Assembly: GCF_021458635.1 (NCBI RefSeq)
Contig: NZ_JAIRDQ010000001.1
Location: 248,001-312,000, forward strand
From: Bradyrhizobium monzae
Lineage (GTDB): Bacteria; Pseudomonadota; Alphaproteobacteria; Rhizobiales; Xanthobacteraceae
Direction: 5' to 3'
Length of the DNA: 64,000 nt
Shown here: positions 19,074 to 27,483 of the stretch, piece after piece
Layout: every line of letters begins with the position of its first letter
Position numbering within the stretch: the first letter of the stretch is position 1
Made by a program: the position numbers and the translations under genes
The notes under the pieces: generated by a model
Database searches by the model: none
Told to the model about the DNA's origin: nothing
Seen by the model: the letters and a program-made list of their open reading frames with translations, nothing else

Positions 19074-19654
19074 AGCAAGCTCTTTCCGGTTGGCGGTCAT
19101 CGCGAAAAGCGGGACCGCCGGGTTGCACCCATCGTCCCACCCAAAACCTGAACCTCAGGGTCAAAACCCATCGGACACGCGCCGGGCGAGACGACAATTC
19201 AAAGCCTGCCCTCCGGGAGCTCGTTGGAGCCCACGGCGTGTCGAGGTCCGAACCAAACTCCTTCCGCGACCACCTTGAGGTGGGATGCGAAGTGAAATCC
19301 GGTCTTCACCCGTCTATGCAGGCCATGCGATTAAGCCGTTGAGAAATCGAAACTTCCCGCGGGCGCCTGCAGTCTTGGACAGGACAAGGCCAGTCGGCGA
19401 ACCGTCTGACCTCTGCCCGCATCCGACCAACCGATGGATTTTCCTTCCTTTTCGGGCAAATCCTTGCGGACGTCCTGAAAAGGAATGATCTCCTGCGTGT
19501 CGGGTTTTCGGAATGCGTGCACGGACGCGCCAGCCAAGGCCGGCACGTCCGGAAGCGGTTCTTTAACCGCTCTCGGCCTGCTTGCCAAGAGCAAAATTCA
19601 CACCAGTTCCAATCCGTTGCCCGCCGGGCTTGAGGCGGCCTGACAAGGGCCGAT
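19074..19654 (-). promoter_or_regulatory. rplJ leader and spacer
   Basis: About 580 nt without a gene separate rplJ from the dehydrogenase gene upstream. It should include an L10-type autoregulatory leader. Visible structures are a 7-bp hairpin AGCGGTT-CTTT-AACCGCT (19554-19571) and a 14-nt palindrome CCACCTTGAGGTGG (19270-19283). The first lies in a 24-nt motif (19538-19561) that resembles one in the rpoB leader. I could not pin down a promoter. Confidence 0.5.
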
Positions 19655-20608
19655 TCAGGCCGATTTGACCGCATGGGGCAGCGCCTTGCCCTCGAAGAAC
19701 GCGGTCAGGTTGGCCAGCACGCAGGTCTGCATGGCGACGTGCGATTCGAGCGTGTGGCCACCGATATGGGGGGCGAACACGACGTTCGGCAGCGCCGTCA
19801 GCGCGTCGGGAGCGTGCGGTTCCTTCTCGAAGACGTCGAGGCCGGCGCCGGCGATGGTCTTGTCGGAGAGCGCCGCGACCAGGGCCTTCTCGTCGATGAC
19901 CGAGCCCCGCGAAATGTTGACGACGTAGCCGTCCGCGCCGAGGCGCTTGAGGATGTCGGCGTTGACCACACCCTGGGTCTCGGCCCCTGCCCGGACCGCG
20001 ATCATCAGCACGCTGCACCAGTCGGCCAGCGCCTCGAGCGACGAGAAATATTGATAGGGCAGCTCGTATTTGCTGCGGCTGAAATAGCCGACCTCGCTCT
20101 CGAACGCGGCGCAGCGCGCGGCGATCTTGCGGCCGATCTCGCCCATGCCGTAGACGCCGATCCGGCGGCCGGGCATCCCCGCCTGCGGGCGCATCATCGG
20201 TGATTGCTTCGATGCCGCCCAATCGCCGCTGCGGACATACTGGTCTGCAACCAGGATCCGCCGGGTCGTCGCCAGCATCAGGGTCATCGCGATATCGGCG
20301 ACAGAGGCGGCATTGGCGCCCGGACTGTGGCCAACCGCGATCTTGCGAGCAGCAGCCGCCTTCAGGTCGACGCCGTCATAGCCGGTGCCGTAGCAGACGA
20401 TCGCGCCGAGTTTTGGAAACAGGTCCATCGCCTCGGCGCCGAGCGGCGAGCCGCCGGCCGTCAGCATCGCGCGGATACCACCGAGCTCGTCGGCCGAAAA
20501 CACCTCGCGCGCTGGCTTGCCACCGGTGTCGAGCAGCTCGAACCGCTCGGCGAAGCGCGCCATCATCGTCTTGGGAAAGCGCGAGTAGATCAGGACCTTG
20601 TCAGCCAT
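19655..20608 (-). CDS. D-isomer-specific 2-hydroxyacid dehydrogenase
   Basis: This NAD(P)-dependent enzyme should interconvert a 2-keto acid and a D-2-hydroxy acid (glyoxylate/hydroxypyruvate reductase-like); the exact substrate is not deducible. The 317-residue protein starts MADKVLIYSRF. The Rossmann motif GVYGMGEIGRKIA is at 151-163. The catalytic triad reads as Arg234 (NISRGSVIDE), Glu263 (DVFEKEP) and His281 (PHIGGHT). It is odd in being placed between rplA (104 nt upstream) and rplJ, on the same strand, in a block that is normally only ribosomal proteins. Confidence 0.9.
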   Translation of the reverse strand: MADKVLIYSRFPKTMMARFAERFELLDTGGKPAREVFSADELGGIRAMLTAGGSPLGAEAMDLFPKLGAIVCYGTGYDGVDLKAAAARKIAVGHSPGANAASVADIAMTLMLATTRRILVADQYVRSGDWAASKQSPMMRPQAGMPGRRIGVYGMGEIGRKIAARCAAFESEVGYFSRSKYELPYQYFSSLEALADWCSVLMIAVRAGAETQGVVNADILKRLGADGYVVNISRGSVIDEKALVAALSDKTIAGAGLDVFEKEPHAPDALTALPNVVFAPHIGGHTLESHVAMQTCVLANLTAFFEGKALPHAVKSA

Positions 20609-20712
20609 TGTTCTTGTTTCCGGTGAGTGCCGCCGAAAATGGAAGGGGCGGAATCGGTCACCCGATTCCGCCCCTCGCCTCATGCAATTTCCAAACCTCA
20701 GCCGAGCAAGCC

Positions 20713-21405
20713 TTAGCCTAAAATGGTGCCCGGCTCGACCTTCACGCCCGGGCCCATCGTCGAGGACACCGCAACGCGCTGGATGTAGGTGCCCTTGGAG
20801 CCAGCCGGCTTCGCCTTCGAGACAGCATCCGCGAGAGCCTTGATGTTCTCGACCAGCTTCTCCTCGGAGAACGAGGCCTTGCCGACGCCGGCCTGCAGGA
20901 TGCCGGCCTTCTCGACGCGGAACTCGACCGAGCCGCCCTTGGCACCCTTCACCGCACCGGTGACGTCCATGGTCACGGTGCCGATCTTCGGGTTCGGCAT
21001 CAGGCCGCGCGGGCCGAGCACCTTACCGAGACGGCCGACCAGCGGCATCATGTCGGGGGTCGCAATACAACGATCGAAATCGATCGAACCGTTCTGCACC
21101 TTCTCGACCAGGTCTTCGGCGCCGACGACGTCGGCACCAGCAGCCTTGGCCTCGTCAGCCTTGGCACCACGGGCGAACACACCGACGCGGAGCGTACGGC
21201 CGGTGCCGTTCGGCAGGGTCACGACGCCGCGGACCATCTGGTCGGCGTGACGCGGATCGACGCCGAGATTGATCGCGACCTCGATGGTCTCGTCGAACTT
21301 CGCCTTGGCGCGTTCCTTGACCATCTTGATGGCGTCCGCGAGCGGGTAAAGCTTTTCGCGGTCAACACCTTCGCGGGCTTTGTTCAAACGCTTTCCGATT
21401 GCCAT
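20713..21405 (-). CDS. rplA: 50S ribosomal protein L1
   Basis: L1 forms the mobile L1 stalk that guides deacylated tRNA out of the E site, and in many bacteria it represses rplKA translation. The 230-residue protein begins [20 protein letters not shown]. It contains [12 protein letters not shown] and the [10 protein letters not shown] signature. It starts 6 nt after the rplK stop, the tight pairing expected for rplKA. Confidence 0.98.
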   Translation of the reverse strand: MAIGKRLNKAREGVDREKLYPLADAIKMVKERAKAKFDETIEVAINLGVDPRHADQMVRGVVTLPNGTGRTLRVGVFARGAKADEAKAAGADVVGAEDLVEKVQNGSIDFDRCIATPDMMPLVGRLGKVLGPRGLMPNPKIGTVTMDVTGAVKGAKGGSVEFRVEKAGILQAGVGKASFSEEKLVENIKALADAVSKAKPAGSKGTYIQRVAVSSTMGPGVKVEPGTILG

Positions 21406-21411
21406 GAGCCC

Positions 21412-21840
21412 TTACCCCGCCACTTCCAGACCCATCGAACGGGCAGAGCCCTCGACCATCTTCATGGCCGATTCGATGGTGTCGCAATTGAGATCCTTCA
21501 TCTTCTTCTCGGCGATCTCGCGCACTTGCGCCTTGGTCACCTTGCCGGCCTTGTCACGGCCCGGCGCCTTCGAGCCGGACTGGATCTTGGCAGCCTGCTT
21601 GAGGAAGAAGGACATCGGGGGGGTCTTCATCTCGAACGTGAACGAACGATCGGCGTAGATCGTAATCACGACGGGAATCGGGGTGTTCTTCTCTTCCTTC
21701 TGGGTCTGGGCGTTGAACGCCTTGCAGAACTCCATAATGTTGAGACCGCGCTGACCAAGCGCGGGACCGATCGGGGGCGAGGGGTTCGCCGCACCGGCCG
21801 GGACCTGAAGCTTCAGGTATCCGGTCACTTTCTTTGCCAT
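21412..21840 (-). CDS. rplK: 50S ribosomal protein L11
   Basis: L11 binds the 23S GTPase-associated centre and is needed for RelA-type stringent activation. The 142-residue product starts [20 protein letters not shown]. The conserved proline-rich [20 protein letters not shown] follows, and the C-terminal RNA-binding domain ends with [11 protein letters not shown]. It lies 133 nt downstream of nusG and 6 nt upstream of rplA. Confidence 0.98.
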   Translation of the reverse strand: MAKKVTGYLKLQVPAGAANPSPPIGPALGQRGLNIMEFCKAFNAQTQKEEKNTPIPVVITIYADRSFTFEMKTPPMSFFLKQAAKIQSGSKAPGRDKAGKVTKAQVREIAEKKMKDLNCDTIESAMKMVEGSARSMGLEVAG

Positions 21841-21973
21841 GTATCACTCCTGTTGTGCCGGCTTAAGCCGGCGGTTTCAGGTTCGTGGTCTGGGTCGGAT
21901 GCGGCTGGCAACCGCCCTCTCCCTCCCACGGCCTCTCTTTGCGCGACGCCTTACGGCCTCCCGCGTGACCCGA

Positions 21974-22531
21974 TCAGACCTTCTCGACCTGACCGAATTC
22001 CAGTTCCACCGGCGTGGCGCGGCCGAAGATCGACACCGCGACCTTCACGCGCGAGCGCGCCTCGTCGATTTCCTCGACGACACCCGAGAACGAGGCGAAC
22101 GGGCCATCGGCCACGCGCACGTTCTCGCCAATCTCGAATGACACCGACGCCTTCGGCCGTTCCACGCCCTCCTGCACCTGGTGCAGGATGCGCATGGCCT
22201 CGTTTTCCGAGATCGGCATCGGCTTGTTCTCGGCGCCGAGGAAGCCCGTGACCTTCGGCGTGTTCTTGATCAGATGAAACGCCTCGTCGGTCAGCTTCAT
22301 CTTCACCAGCACGTAGCCCGGGAAGAACTTGCGCTCGGCGTCGATCTTGCGACCGCGGCGCACTTCCGTGACCTTCTCGGTCGGAACCAGCACCAGCTCG
22401 AACAGCTCCTCGAGCCCGCGCTGCTTGGCCTGCTCGCGGATCGATTCGGCGACCTTCTTCTCGAAGTTCGAATAGGCGTGGACGATGTACCAGCGCTTGT
22501 CGGACGATTGGGGTGCGGCGGCTGTTGCCAT
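21974..22531 (-). CDS. nusG: Transcription termination/antitermination factor NusG
   Basis: NusG binds RNA polymerase through its N-terminal NGN domain and Rho or ribosomal S10 through its KOW domain. The 185-residue protein has KRWYIVHAYSNFEKKVAESI at 12-31, FPGYVLVKMKLTDEA in the NGN core and the KOW segment VRVADGPFASFSGVVEEI near 132-149. Its ATG overlaps the secE stop by one base (TGATG), indicating translational coupling. Confidence 0.98.
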   Translation of the reverse strand: MATAAAPQSSDKRWYIVHAYSNFEKKVAESIREQAKQRGLEELFELVLVPTEKVTEVRRGRKIDAERKFFPGYVLVKMKLTDEAFHLIKNTPKVTGFLGAENKPMPISENEAMRILHQVQEGVERPKASVSFEIGENVRVADGPFASFSGVVEEIDEARSRVKVAVSIFGRATPVELEFGQVEKV

Positions 22532-22722
22532 CAGTGAATGCCCAAAAGGAAGGTGATGAGGTAACGGATGATCTGGTCGGCGGCGAAGAAGAAGATCGAG
22601 GCCACGGCGACCATCACGAACACCATGATGGTGGTGATCGTGGTCTCACGACGGGTCGGCCAAGTGACCTTGGCGGTCTCCGAGCGCACTTCCTGCAAGA
22701 ACTTGAACGGGCTGACTGCCAT
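22531..22722 (-). CDS. secE: Preprotein translocase subunit SecE
   Basis: SecE clamps SecY in the inner-membrane translocon. The 63-residue protein is the short single-span form. It has a conserved amphipathic N-terminal helix (FLQEVRSETAKVTWPTRRET, 8-27) and one transmembrane helix at about 31-57. It overlaps nusG by one base and is the first protein gene of the ribosomal protein/RNA polymerase block after tRNA-Trp. Confidence 0.97.
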   Translation of the reverse strand: MAVSPFKFLQEVRSETAKVTWPTRRETTITTIMVFVMVAVASIFFFAADQIIRYLITFLLGIH

Positions 22723-23070
22723 CGTTTGAGGTCCAACGTCCGTCGCCAGACGCGATTAAAGATTTCAGGGATCCGAACAGCCGCCTGTGGCCCAGCCCTC
22801 TGTCTCGAAGGATGAGCCGGAAAACCGGGCTCGATTGTTCGGGGGATTTCAAAGCCGCGCCGGAGATCCGCTTCTCAACGGGCCGGCTGCGAGTGCCGGG
22901 TATCTACTGCGGATGGGGCCAAAGGTCAAGGTGTGGGCGGCGCCCAATGCGCGCGAGCCCGTCTAACGGACGCGATGCGGATCAAGGGCTTATAGGCCCC
23001 GAATGATCCACGGTCCGAGCCTTTCCGCCCGCCGCCGTCCTGCCTGTCGATCCTGATTGTCGGGATTAGC
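22723..23070 (-). other. Spacer between tRNA-Trp and secE
   Basis: The 348 nt hold no ORF or strong hairpin I can support. secE-nusG may be transcribed from a promoter here or by read-through from tRNA-Trp. Confidence 0.4.
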
Positions 23071-23146
23071 TGGCAGGAGTGGCAGGGCTCGAACCTGCGA
23101 CCCCCGGTTTTGGAGACCGGTGCTCTACCAATTGAGCTACACTCCT
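23071..23146 (-). tRNA. tRNA-Trp (anticodon CCA)
   Basis: The minus strand folds into a full 76-nt cloverleaf with an encoded CCA end. The acceptor arms are AGGAGTG and CACTCCT, the D-arm GTAGCTCAATTGGTAGAGC, and the T-arm contains GGTTCGAGCC. The anticodon loop CTCCAAA gives CCA. A tRNA-Trp upstream of secE is a common bacterial arrangement. Confidence 0.97.
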
Positions 23147-23310
23147 ACGGACCCTCGCGTCGCCACGTGGATCAGGCCGCTTTCAAGCACAGGGGGCGGC
23201 TGGTTTGCAAGGACGGATTGCAAGGGTGAAGCGCGCTGGCTTCGCTTGTTTGTGCAACGGCTTCTGGGCCAGTCTCCGTTCCCGATAATCAAGAACAACC
23301 GGGAGTGCCC

Positions 23311-24543
23311 ATGACTACCCAAGCGTCGACCACAGCCGCCGCCCGCCCCTCGACCGCGCCGAAAACCCCGCCTTTGCCCGAAGCCAAGCCGGAAACGCTG
23401 GGCCTCTCGCGGCCCCGCCTCCAGGCGATGTCGGACGCGTTCAAGCGCGAGATCGACAAGGGAACCATCCCCGGTGCGACCGTGCTGGTGGCCCGGCGCG
23501 GCCAGGTCGGCTGGTTCGAGGCGCTCGGCAAGCAGAGCCCGGCGGGCCCGGCGATGACGCTTGATTCGATCTTCCGGATCTTCTCGATGACCAAGCCGAT
23601 CGTGTCGGTCGGCATCATGGCGCTGATCGAGGACGGCCACCTCCTCCTCGGCGATCCCGTCGCAAAATTCATCCCCGAATTTGCCGACCAGAAGGTCGGC
23701 GTTGTCAGCGGTGGCAGATTGGAACTGGTTCCACCGAAGCGGCCGATGACGGTGCAGGACCTGCTCCGCCACACCTCGGGGCTCACCTATGAGCATCAGG
23801 GCGATGGCCCCGTGCACAAGCTCTACCAGGAGTCCCGCGTCCGCAGCCGCAAGATCACCAATGCCGAGCACGCAGCACTGGTGGCGAGCTTCCCGCTGGT
23901 CTGCCACCCCGGCGACGAGTTCAACTACAGTCGCTCCACCGACATCCTCGGCCGCATCATCGAGGTCGTGAGCGCCAAGTCGCTCGGCACGTACCTCGCC
24001 GAGCGCATCCTCGCGCCGCTGCAGATGACCGAGACCGGATTCTCCACCTCTGAGGCTAACGCCGGCCGCCTCGCCCAGCCGTTCGAAGCCGATCCCTGGA
24101 CCGGCGACAAGGTCGCGCTGTTCAACATGCTGGAGCAGCCGATCATGGAGTCCGGCGGCGGCGGTCTCGTCTCCACCACGATGGACTATGCCCGCTTCGC
24201 GCTGATGCTGCGCAATGGCGGTACGCTCGACGGCACCAGGATCATCGGCCGCAAGACGTTGGAGCTGATGGCGTCAGATCACCTTGGGCCGCACGTTGTG
24301 ACCAACGGCACGCTGCTGTCGCCCGGCCACGGTTTCGGTCTCGGCTTCGCCGTGCGCCGCGAGGCCGGCATCGCCCCCTTCCCCGGCAGCGTTGGCCAGT
24401 ATTTCTGGAGCGGCATTGCCGGCACGTTCTTCTGGATCGATCCAAAGGAGGATCTCTTCACGGTGTTCATGAGCCAGGGCCCGGGCCAGCGCGATTTTAC
24501 GCGGACCCTGGTGCGGGATCTGGTTTACGCGGCGGTGGATTAG
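23311..24543 (+). CDS. Serine hydrolase, beta-lactamase/esterase-B family
   Basis: This is a class C-like serine hydrolase fold (410 residues), of the kind often annotated as beta-lactamase-related but usually acting as esterases or D-aminopeptidases. The nucleophile motif SMTK is at 92-95, and the Tyr motif is Y206-S-R inside FNYSRSTDILG. A C-terminal HGFGLGF replaces the KTG box, as in EstB-type esterases. ATG 23311 is favoured because GGGAG lies 5 nt upstream; GTG 23305 is possible. No signal peptide is evident, so a cytosolic esterase is more likely than a resistance enzyme. Substrate unknown. Confidence 0.85.
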   Translation: MTTQASTTAAARPSTAPKTPPLPEAKPETLGLSRPRLQAMSDAFKREIDKGTIPGATVLVARRGQVGWFEALGKQSPAGPAMTLDSIFRIFSMTKPIVSVGIMALIEDGHLLLGDPVAKFIPEFADQKVGVVSGGRLELVPPKRPMTVQDLLRHTSGLTYEHQGDGPVHKLYQESRVRSRKITNAEHAALVASFPLVCHPGDEFNYSRSTDILGRIIEVVSAKSLGTYLAERILAPLQMTETGFSTSEANAGRLAQPFEADPWTGDKVALFNMLEQPIMESGGGGLVSTTMDYARFALMLRNGGTLDGTRIIGRKTLELMASDHLGPHVVTNGTLLSPGHGFGLGFAVRREAGIAPFPGSVGQYFWSGIAGTFFWIDPKEDLFTVFMSQGPGQRDFTRTLVRDLVYAAVD

Positions 24544-24544
24544 T

Positions 24545-24687
24545 CTCGTGCCCCGGACGCGACGCAGTGCGCAGCGGTGCATCGCAGAGCCGAGGCCCAT
24601 GCCTCTGCGATCTCGAACGCCTCGGCCTTCCGGGTCCCGGCTCAGCAGTGCGGTACTGCGCACCGCACTGCTGAGCCGGGACACGAG
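24545..24687. repeat. Bradyrhizobium-type palindromic intergenic repeat, family C, copy 1
   Basis: The element is bounded by CTCGTGCCCCGG and its near-inverse CCGGGACACGAG. Inside, TCCCGGCTCAGCAGTGCGGT (24635-24654) and its exact complement (24662-24681) make a 20-bp stem with a 7-nt loop. A related copy is at 27174-27312. It lies between the convergent hydrolase and SDR genes and may help terminate both. Confidence 0.75.
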
Positions 24688-24708
24688 ACACTGAGCTAAT
24701 CTTCGACC

Positions 24709-25476
24709 TCAGCTAATCGTCGCGCCACCGTCGATGACCATGGTCTGGCCGGTCATGAAGTCGCCGGCCGCCGATCCCAGGAACACGGCTGCGCCCGCGA
24801 TCTCGTCGGGGATGCCGATACGCAAGAGCGGCGAGCGCGCGGTCGAGGCCTTCAGGTTCTCCGGATTGTCCCACAGCGCTTTCGCAAAGTCGGTCTTGAT
24901 CAGGCCGGGCGCGATGCAGTTCACGCGGATGTTGTGCTTGCCGTATTCGCAAGCGAGATTGCGCGCGAGCTGCATGTCGGCGGCCTTGGAGATCGCGTAG
25001 GCGCCGAGGATGGTCGAGCCCTTGAGGCCGCCGATCGAGGAGACGATGATGACCGAGCCGTCCCTGCGCTCGATCATCTGCGGCACCACCATCGAGATCA
25101 GCCAGTTGTTGGCGACGATGTTGTTGTCGAGAATTTTGCGGAACTGATCGTCGGAGATGCCGGCGAGCGGACCGTAATACGGGTTCGATGCGGCGTTGCA
25201 GACCAGCACGTCGATCTTGCCGAAAGCGCGGTTGCTCTCGTCGACGAGGTTTTGCAGATTCTCCTTCGACGAAATGTTCGCCGCGACCGCGACCGCAGTA
25301 CCCTTGCCGAACTTGTCGTTGATGCCCTTGGCGACCGCATCGCAGACATCGGCCTTGCGCGAGGAAATCACGACCTTGGCGCCGTGCTCGGCCATGCGCT
25401 CGGCGATCGCAAGCCCGATGCCGCGCGTCGAGCCGGTGATGACGGCAACTTTGCCCTTCATGTCGAACAAGGTCAT
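24709..25476 (-). CDS. SDR family oxidoreductase
   Basis: A classical short-chain dehydrogenase/reductase of 255 residues. It has the cofactor motif TGSTRGIG at 14-21, the NNAG-equivalent CNAAS at 93-97, and Ser146/147, Tyr160 and Lys164 (YAISK) as catalytic residues. The motif resembles FabG-like and 3-hydroxyacyl-CoA or alcohol dehydrogenases; the substrate is unknown. The start at 25476 (MTLFDMKGKVAVITG) has GGGAGAGAA just upstream. The histidine phosphatase gene lies 70 nt upstream on the same strand, so the two may be one transcript. Confidence 0.9.
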   Translation of the reverse strand: MTLFDMKGKVAVITGSTRGIGLAIAERMAEHGAKVVISSRKADVCDAVAKGINDKFGKGTAVAVAANISSKENLQNLVDESNRAFGKIDVLVCNAASNPYYGPLAGISDDQFRKILDNNIVANNWLISMVVPQMIERRDGSVIIVSSIGGLKGSTILGAYAISKAADMQLARNLACEYGKHNIRVNCIAPGLIKTDFAKALWDNPENLKASTARSPLLRIGIPDEIAGAAVFLGSAAGDFMTGQTMVIDGGATIS

Positions 25477-25546
25477 GTTTCTCTCCCAGAGTATGATTTG
25501 ATTAGCGTGAGGCTTACGCCGCGTCCCGCGCGAACGGACAACAGCC

Positions 25547-26245
25547 TCAGGCGAGCTTCTTGACTTCCGGTCCCGCCGGCTGATGCATCTCGGCATGCGC
25601 ATCGTCGGCGATCCATGGCTGCTGGTTCACCATCGGCAGCCGCCAGACGCTGCGCTCGGGACTTGCGAAATAATCGAGCCGCGTGATCGAGACGTTGTCG
25701 ATGTCGAACGACAGCGCCCGCTCCACCTGGCCGTCGAGCGCAAGGCCGATCGCCGCCTTGATGGTGCCGCCATGTGCGACCGCGATGATGTCCTGCCCGC
25801 CGGCCTCATCGAGGATCCGCTCGACGGTGCGGCGCGTGCGGTTGTAGAGATCCATGAAGCTTTCGCCGCCGGGCGCAGGCTCGTTGATGTCGGCGAACCA
25901 GCTCGAGCCGACGGGACGGCTGGCAATGAACTCGGCGCGGTTCATGCCCTGCCAGCGACCGAGATTCTGCTCGGCGAGATCCGCTTCCCATTTCATCGAC
26001 GCCGGCCGCGGATAGCCCGCCTCCCAGATCGCTTCGGCCGTTTGATGCGTGCGCATCAGATTGCTCGAATACCAGACCGCCTTGCGTGGCAGCACCTTGG
26101 CAACAGCATTGAACACGTAGGTGTCGCTGGTGTCGCAGGCGAGATCGCTCTGTCCGTAGATGTTGCCGCCGTCATTGCGCACCGGCGCATGACGAACCCA
26201 CCACCAGCGTGTCGTGACCACATTCGGCTTGTCTGCGGTTGCCAT
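25547..26245 (-). CDS. Histidine phosphatase superfamily protein
   Basis: A 232-residue member of the phosphoglycerate mutase-like branch. The phosphohistidine motif appears as VRHAPVRNDGG (Arg18-His19), followed by YSSNLMRTHQTAEAI and the second catalytic His in AVAHGGTIKAA. The Arg-His-Ala variant of RHG is seen in several phosphatases of this family. Substrate unknown. GGAAGGG 5 nt before the ATG at 26245 fixes the start. It diverges from the SDR at 26381 across a short regulatory spacer. Confidence 0.85.
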   Translation of the reverse strand: MATADKPNVVTTRWWWVRHAPVRNDGGNIYGQSDLACDTSDTYVFNAVAKVLPRKAVWYSSNLMRTHQTAEAIWEAGYPRPASMKWEADLAEQNLGRWQGMNRAEFIASRPVGSSWFADINEPAPGGESFMDLYNRTRRTVERILDEAGGQDIIAVAHGGTIKAAIGLALDGQVERALSFDIDNVSITRLDYFASPERSVWRLPMVNQQPWIADDAHAEMHQPAGPEVKKLA

Positions 26246-26292
26246 TGAAGCCCTTCCATCCCGTGTGATGTCGCTGTACGTCAGGTGTGAAC

Positions 26293-26335
26293 GTGTCTCA
26301 AGACACTTTACCGTTTGAAATTCTGTTTGAAATTC
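26293..26335. promoter_or_regulatory. Operator-like palindrome and tandem repeats in divergent spacer
   Basis: GTGTCT-CA-AGACAC (26293-26306) is a perfect palindrome. It is followed by GTTTGAAATTC twice in tandem (26313-26323 and 26325-26335) with a 12-bp period. The site lies between the histidine phosphatase and SDR starts. GTTTGAA also occurs in the inverted repeat before the TetR gene, so the regulator may be shared (inference). Confidence 0.45.
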
Positions 26336-26380
26336 CGTCGCGCGGCAAGCGTCGCACGACATACCAAAGGGAGAAAGCGC

Positions 26381-27166
26381 ATGGGCCGTCTGCAAGGCAA
26401 ATCCGTCATCATCACCGGCGCCGGCAGCGGCATCGGCCGCGCGGCTGCGCTGCTGTTCACCAAGGAAGGCGCCAAGCTGATCGCAGTCGATCGCACCGAG
26501 GCGGTGAAGGAGACCGTCGACGAGGTGAAGAAGGCCGGCGGTGTTGCGGAGGCGATGATCGCCGATGCCGGCTCCGAGCAGGACGTCATCGCCGTCATCG
26601 ACAAGGCGGTGAAGACGCACGGAAGGCTCGACGTGATCTGGGCCAATGCCGGCGTCTCCGGCGGCCTCGTTCCACTCGGCGAGCAGACCGTTGAACAGTG
26701 GCAAGAGGTGCTGCGCGTCAATCTGATCGGACCATTCCTCGCGGTGAAGCATGCGATGCCGCACATGGTGAAGCAGCAATCCGGCGCAATCGTGCTCACC
26801 GCATCGGTCGCAGGCCTCAAGGCCGGCGCGAGCGGACATCCCTATGCCGCGAGCAAGGCCGGCGTGATCTCGCTGGTGCAGACCACCGCGTATTCGCTCA
26901 CCGGCACCGGCGTGCGCATCAACGCGGTGTGCCCGGGCCTGATCGAGACCGGCATGACCAAGCCGATCTTCGACCGCGCCAAGGAGCGCGGCACCGCCGA
27001 CAAGATCGGCCAGCTCAACCCCCTGAAGCGCCCCGGCCAGCCGCACGAACTCGCCGCGATGGGACTGTTTCTGGCCAGCGACGAAGCGTCGTATGTGAAC
27101 GGCCAGGCGTTCCCGGTGGACGGCGGCCTGACGGCATCGATGCCGTATACGGGGAAGCCGGTTTAG
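26381..27166 (+). CDS. SDR family oxidoreductase
   Basis: A 261-residue classical SDR. It has TGAGSGIG at 12-19, WANAGV at 87-92, and catalytic Ser142, Tyr155 and Lys159 (PYAASK). The C-terminal FPVDGGLTAS is the normal family end. Asp37 after the second strand (IAVDRTE) suggests NAD preference. ATG 26381 follows AAAGGGAGAAAGCGC, a good ribosome site. Substrate unknown; the neighbourhood suggests a hydroxy acid or hydroxyacyl-CoA. Confidence 0.9.
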   Translation: MGRLQGKSVIITGAGSGIGRAAALLFTKEGAKLIAVDRTEAVKETVDEVKKAGGVAEAMIADAGSEQDVIAVIDKAVKTHGRLDVIWANAGVSGGLVPLGEQTVEQWQEVLRVNLIGPFLAVKHAMPHMVKQQSGAIVLTASVAGLKAGASGHPYAASKAGVISLVQTTAYSLTGTGVRINAVCPGLIETGMTKPIFDRAKERGTADKIGQLNPLKRPGQPHELAAMGLFLASDEASYVNGQAFPVDGGLTASMPYTGKPV

Positions 27167-27173
27167 CAACGGC

Positions 27174-27312
27174 CTCGTGTCCCGGACGCGCTGCAACGCG
27201 CAAGAGTTGCTGCGCAGAGCCGGGACCCAGCAGGCCGCGCACTCGCCGCCGCATGGGCCCCGGCTCTGCAGCGCACCGTCGAAGAGACGCTGCGCTGCGT
27301 TCGGGGCGCGAG
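27174..27312. repeat. Palindromic intergenic repeat, family C, copy 2
   Basis: It starts CTCGTGTCCCGGACGCG just after the SDR stop and ends CGGGGCGCGAG, resembling inside-out the element at 24545-24687 (CAGAGCCGGGACCC and CCCCGGCTCTGCAGCG internally). Sequence between the boundary motifs has diverged more than the boundaries. Confidence 0.65.
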
Positions 27313-27344
27313 AGCGGAGTCTAGGCGCATAGCTGCGTCATCCG

Positions 27345-27375
27345 CGTCATGGCGAGCGCAGCGAAGCAATCCAGA
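27345..27375. repeat. Half copy of palindromic repeat family B
   Basis: CGTCATGGCGAGCGCAGCGA followed by AGCAATCCAGA matches one arm of the full element at 28824-28910. The second arm is missing, so this is a truncated copy. It lies within the 317-nt gap before the argE-like gene, which otherwise contains family C copy 2 and about 100 nt of unassigned upstream sequence. Confidence 0.6.
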
Positions 27376-27483
27376 GCCGTTCAGCGGATACTTTTCGGCG
27401 AAAGTACCGTTGGCGATCGGGTTTGCCCGAACCGCCACTCCATTGGTATGTTTCGTGCAAGCGGCGACGCTGTCCACCATCAC

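Noticed and set aside
23311-24543. Beta-lactamase resistance gene
   Set aside because: No signal peptide and no KTG box; the motifs fit esterase-B type hydrolases.
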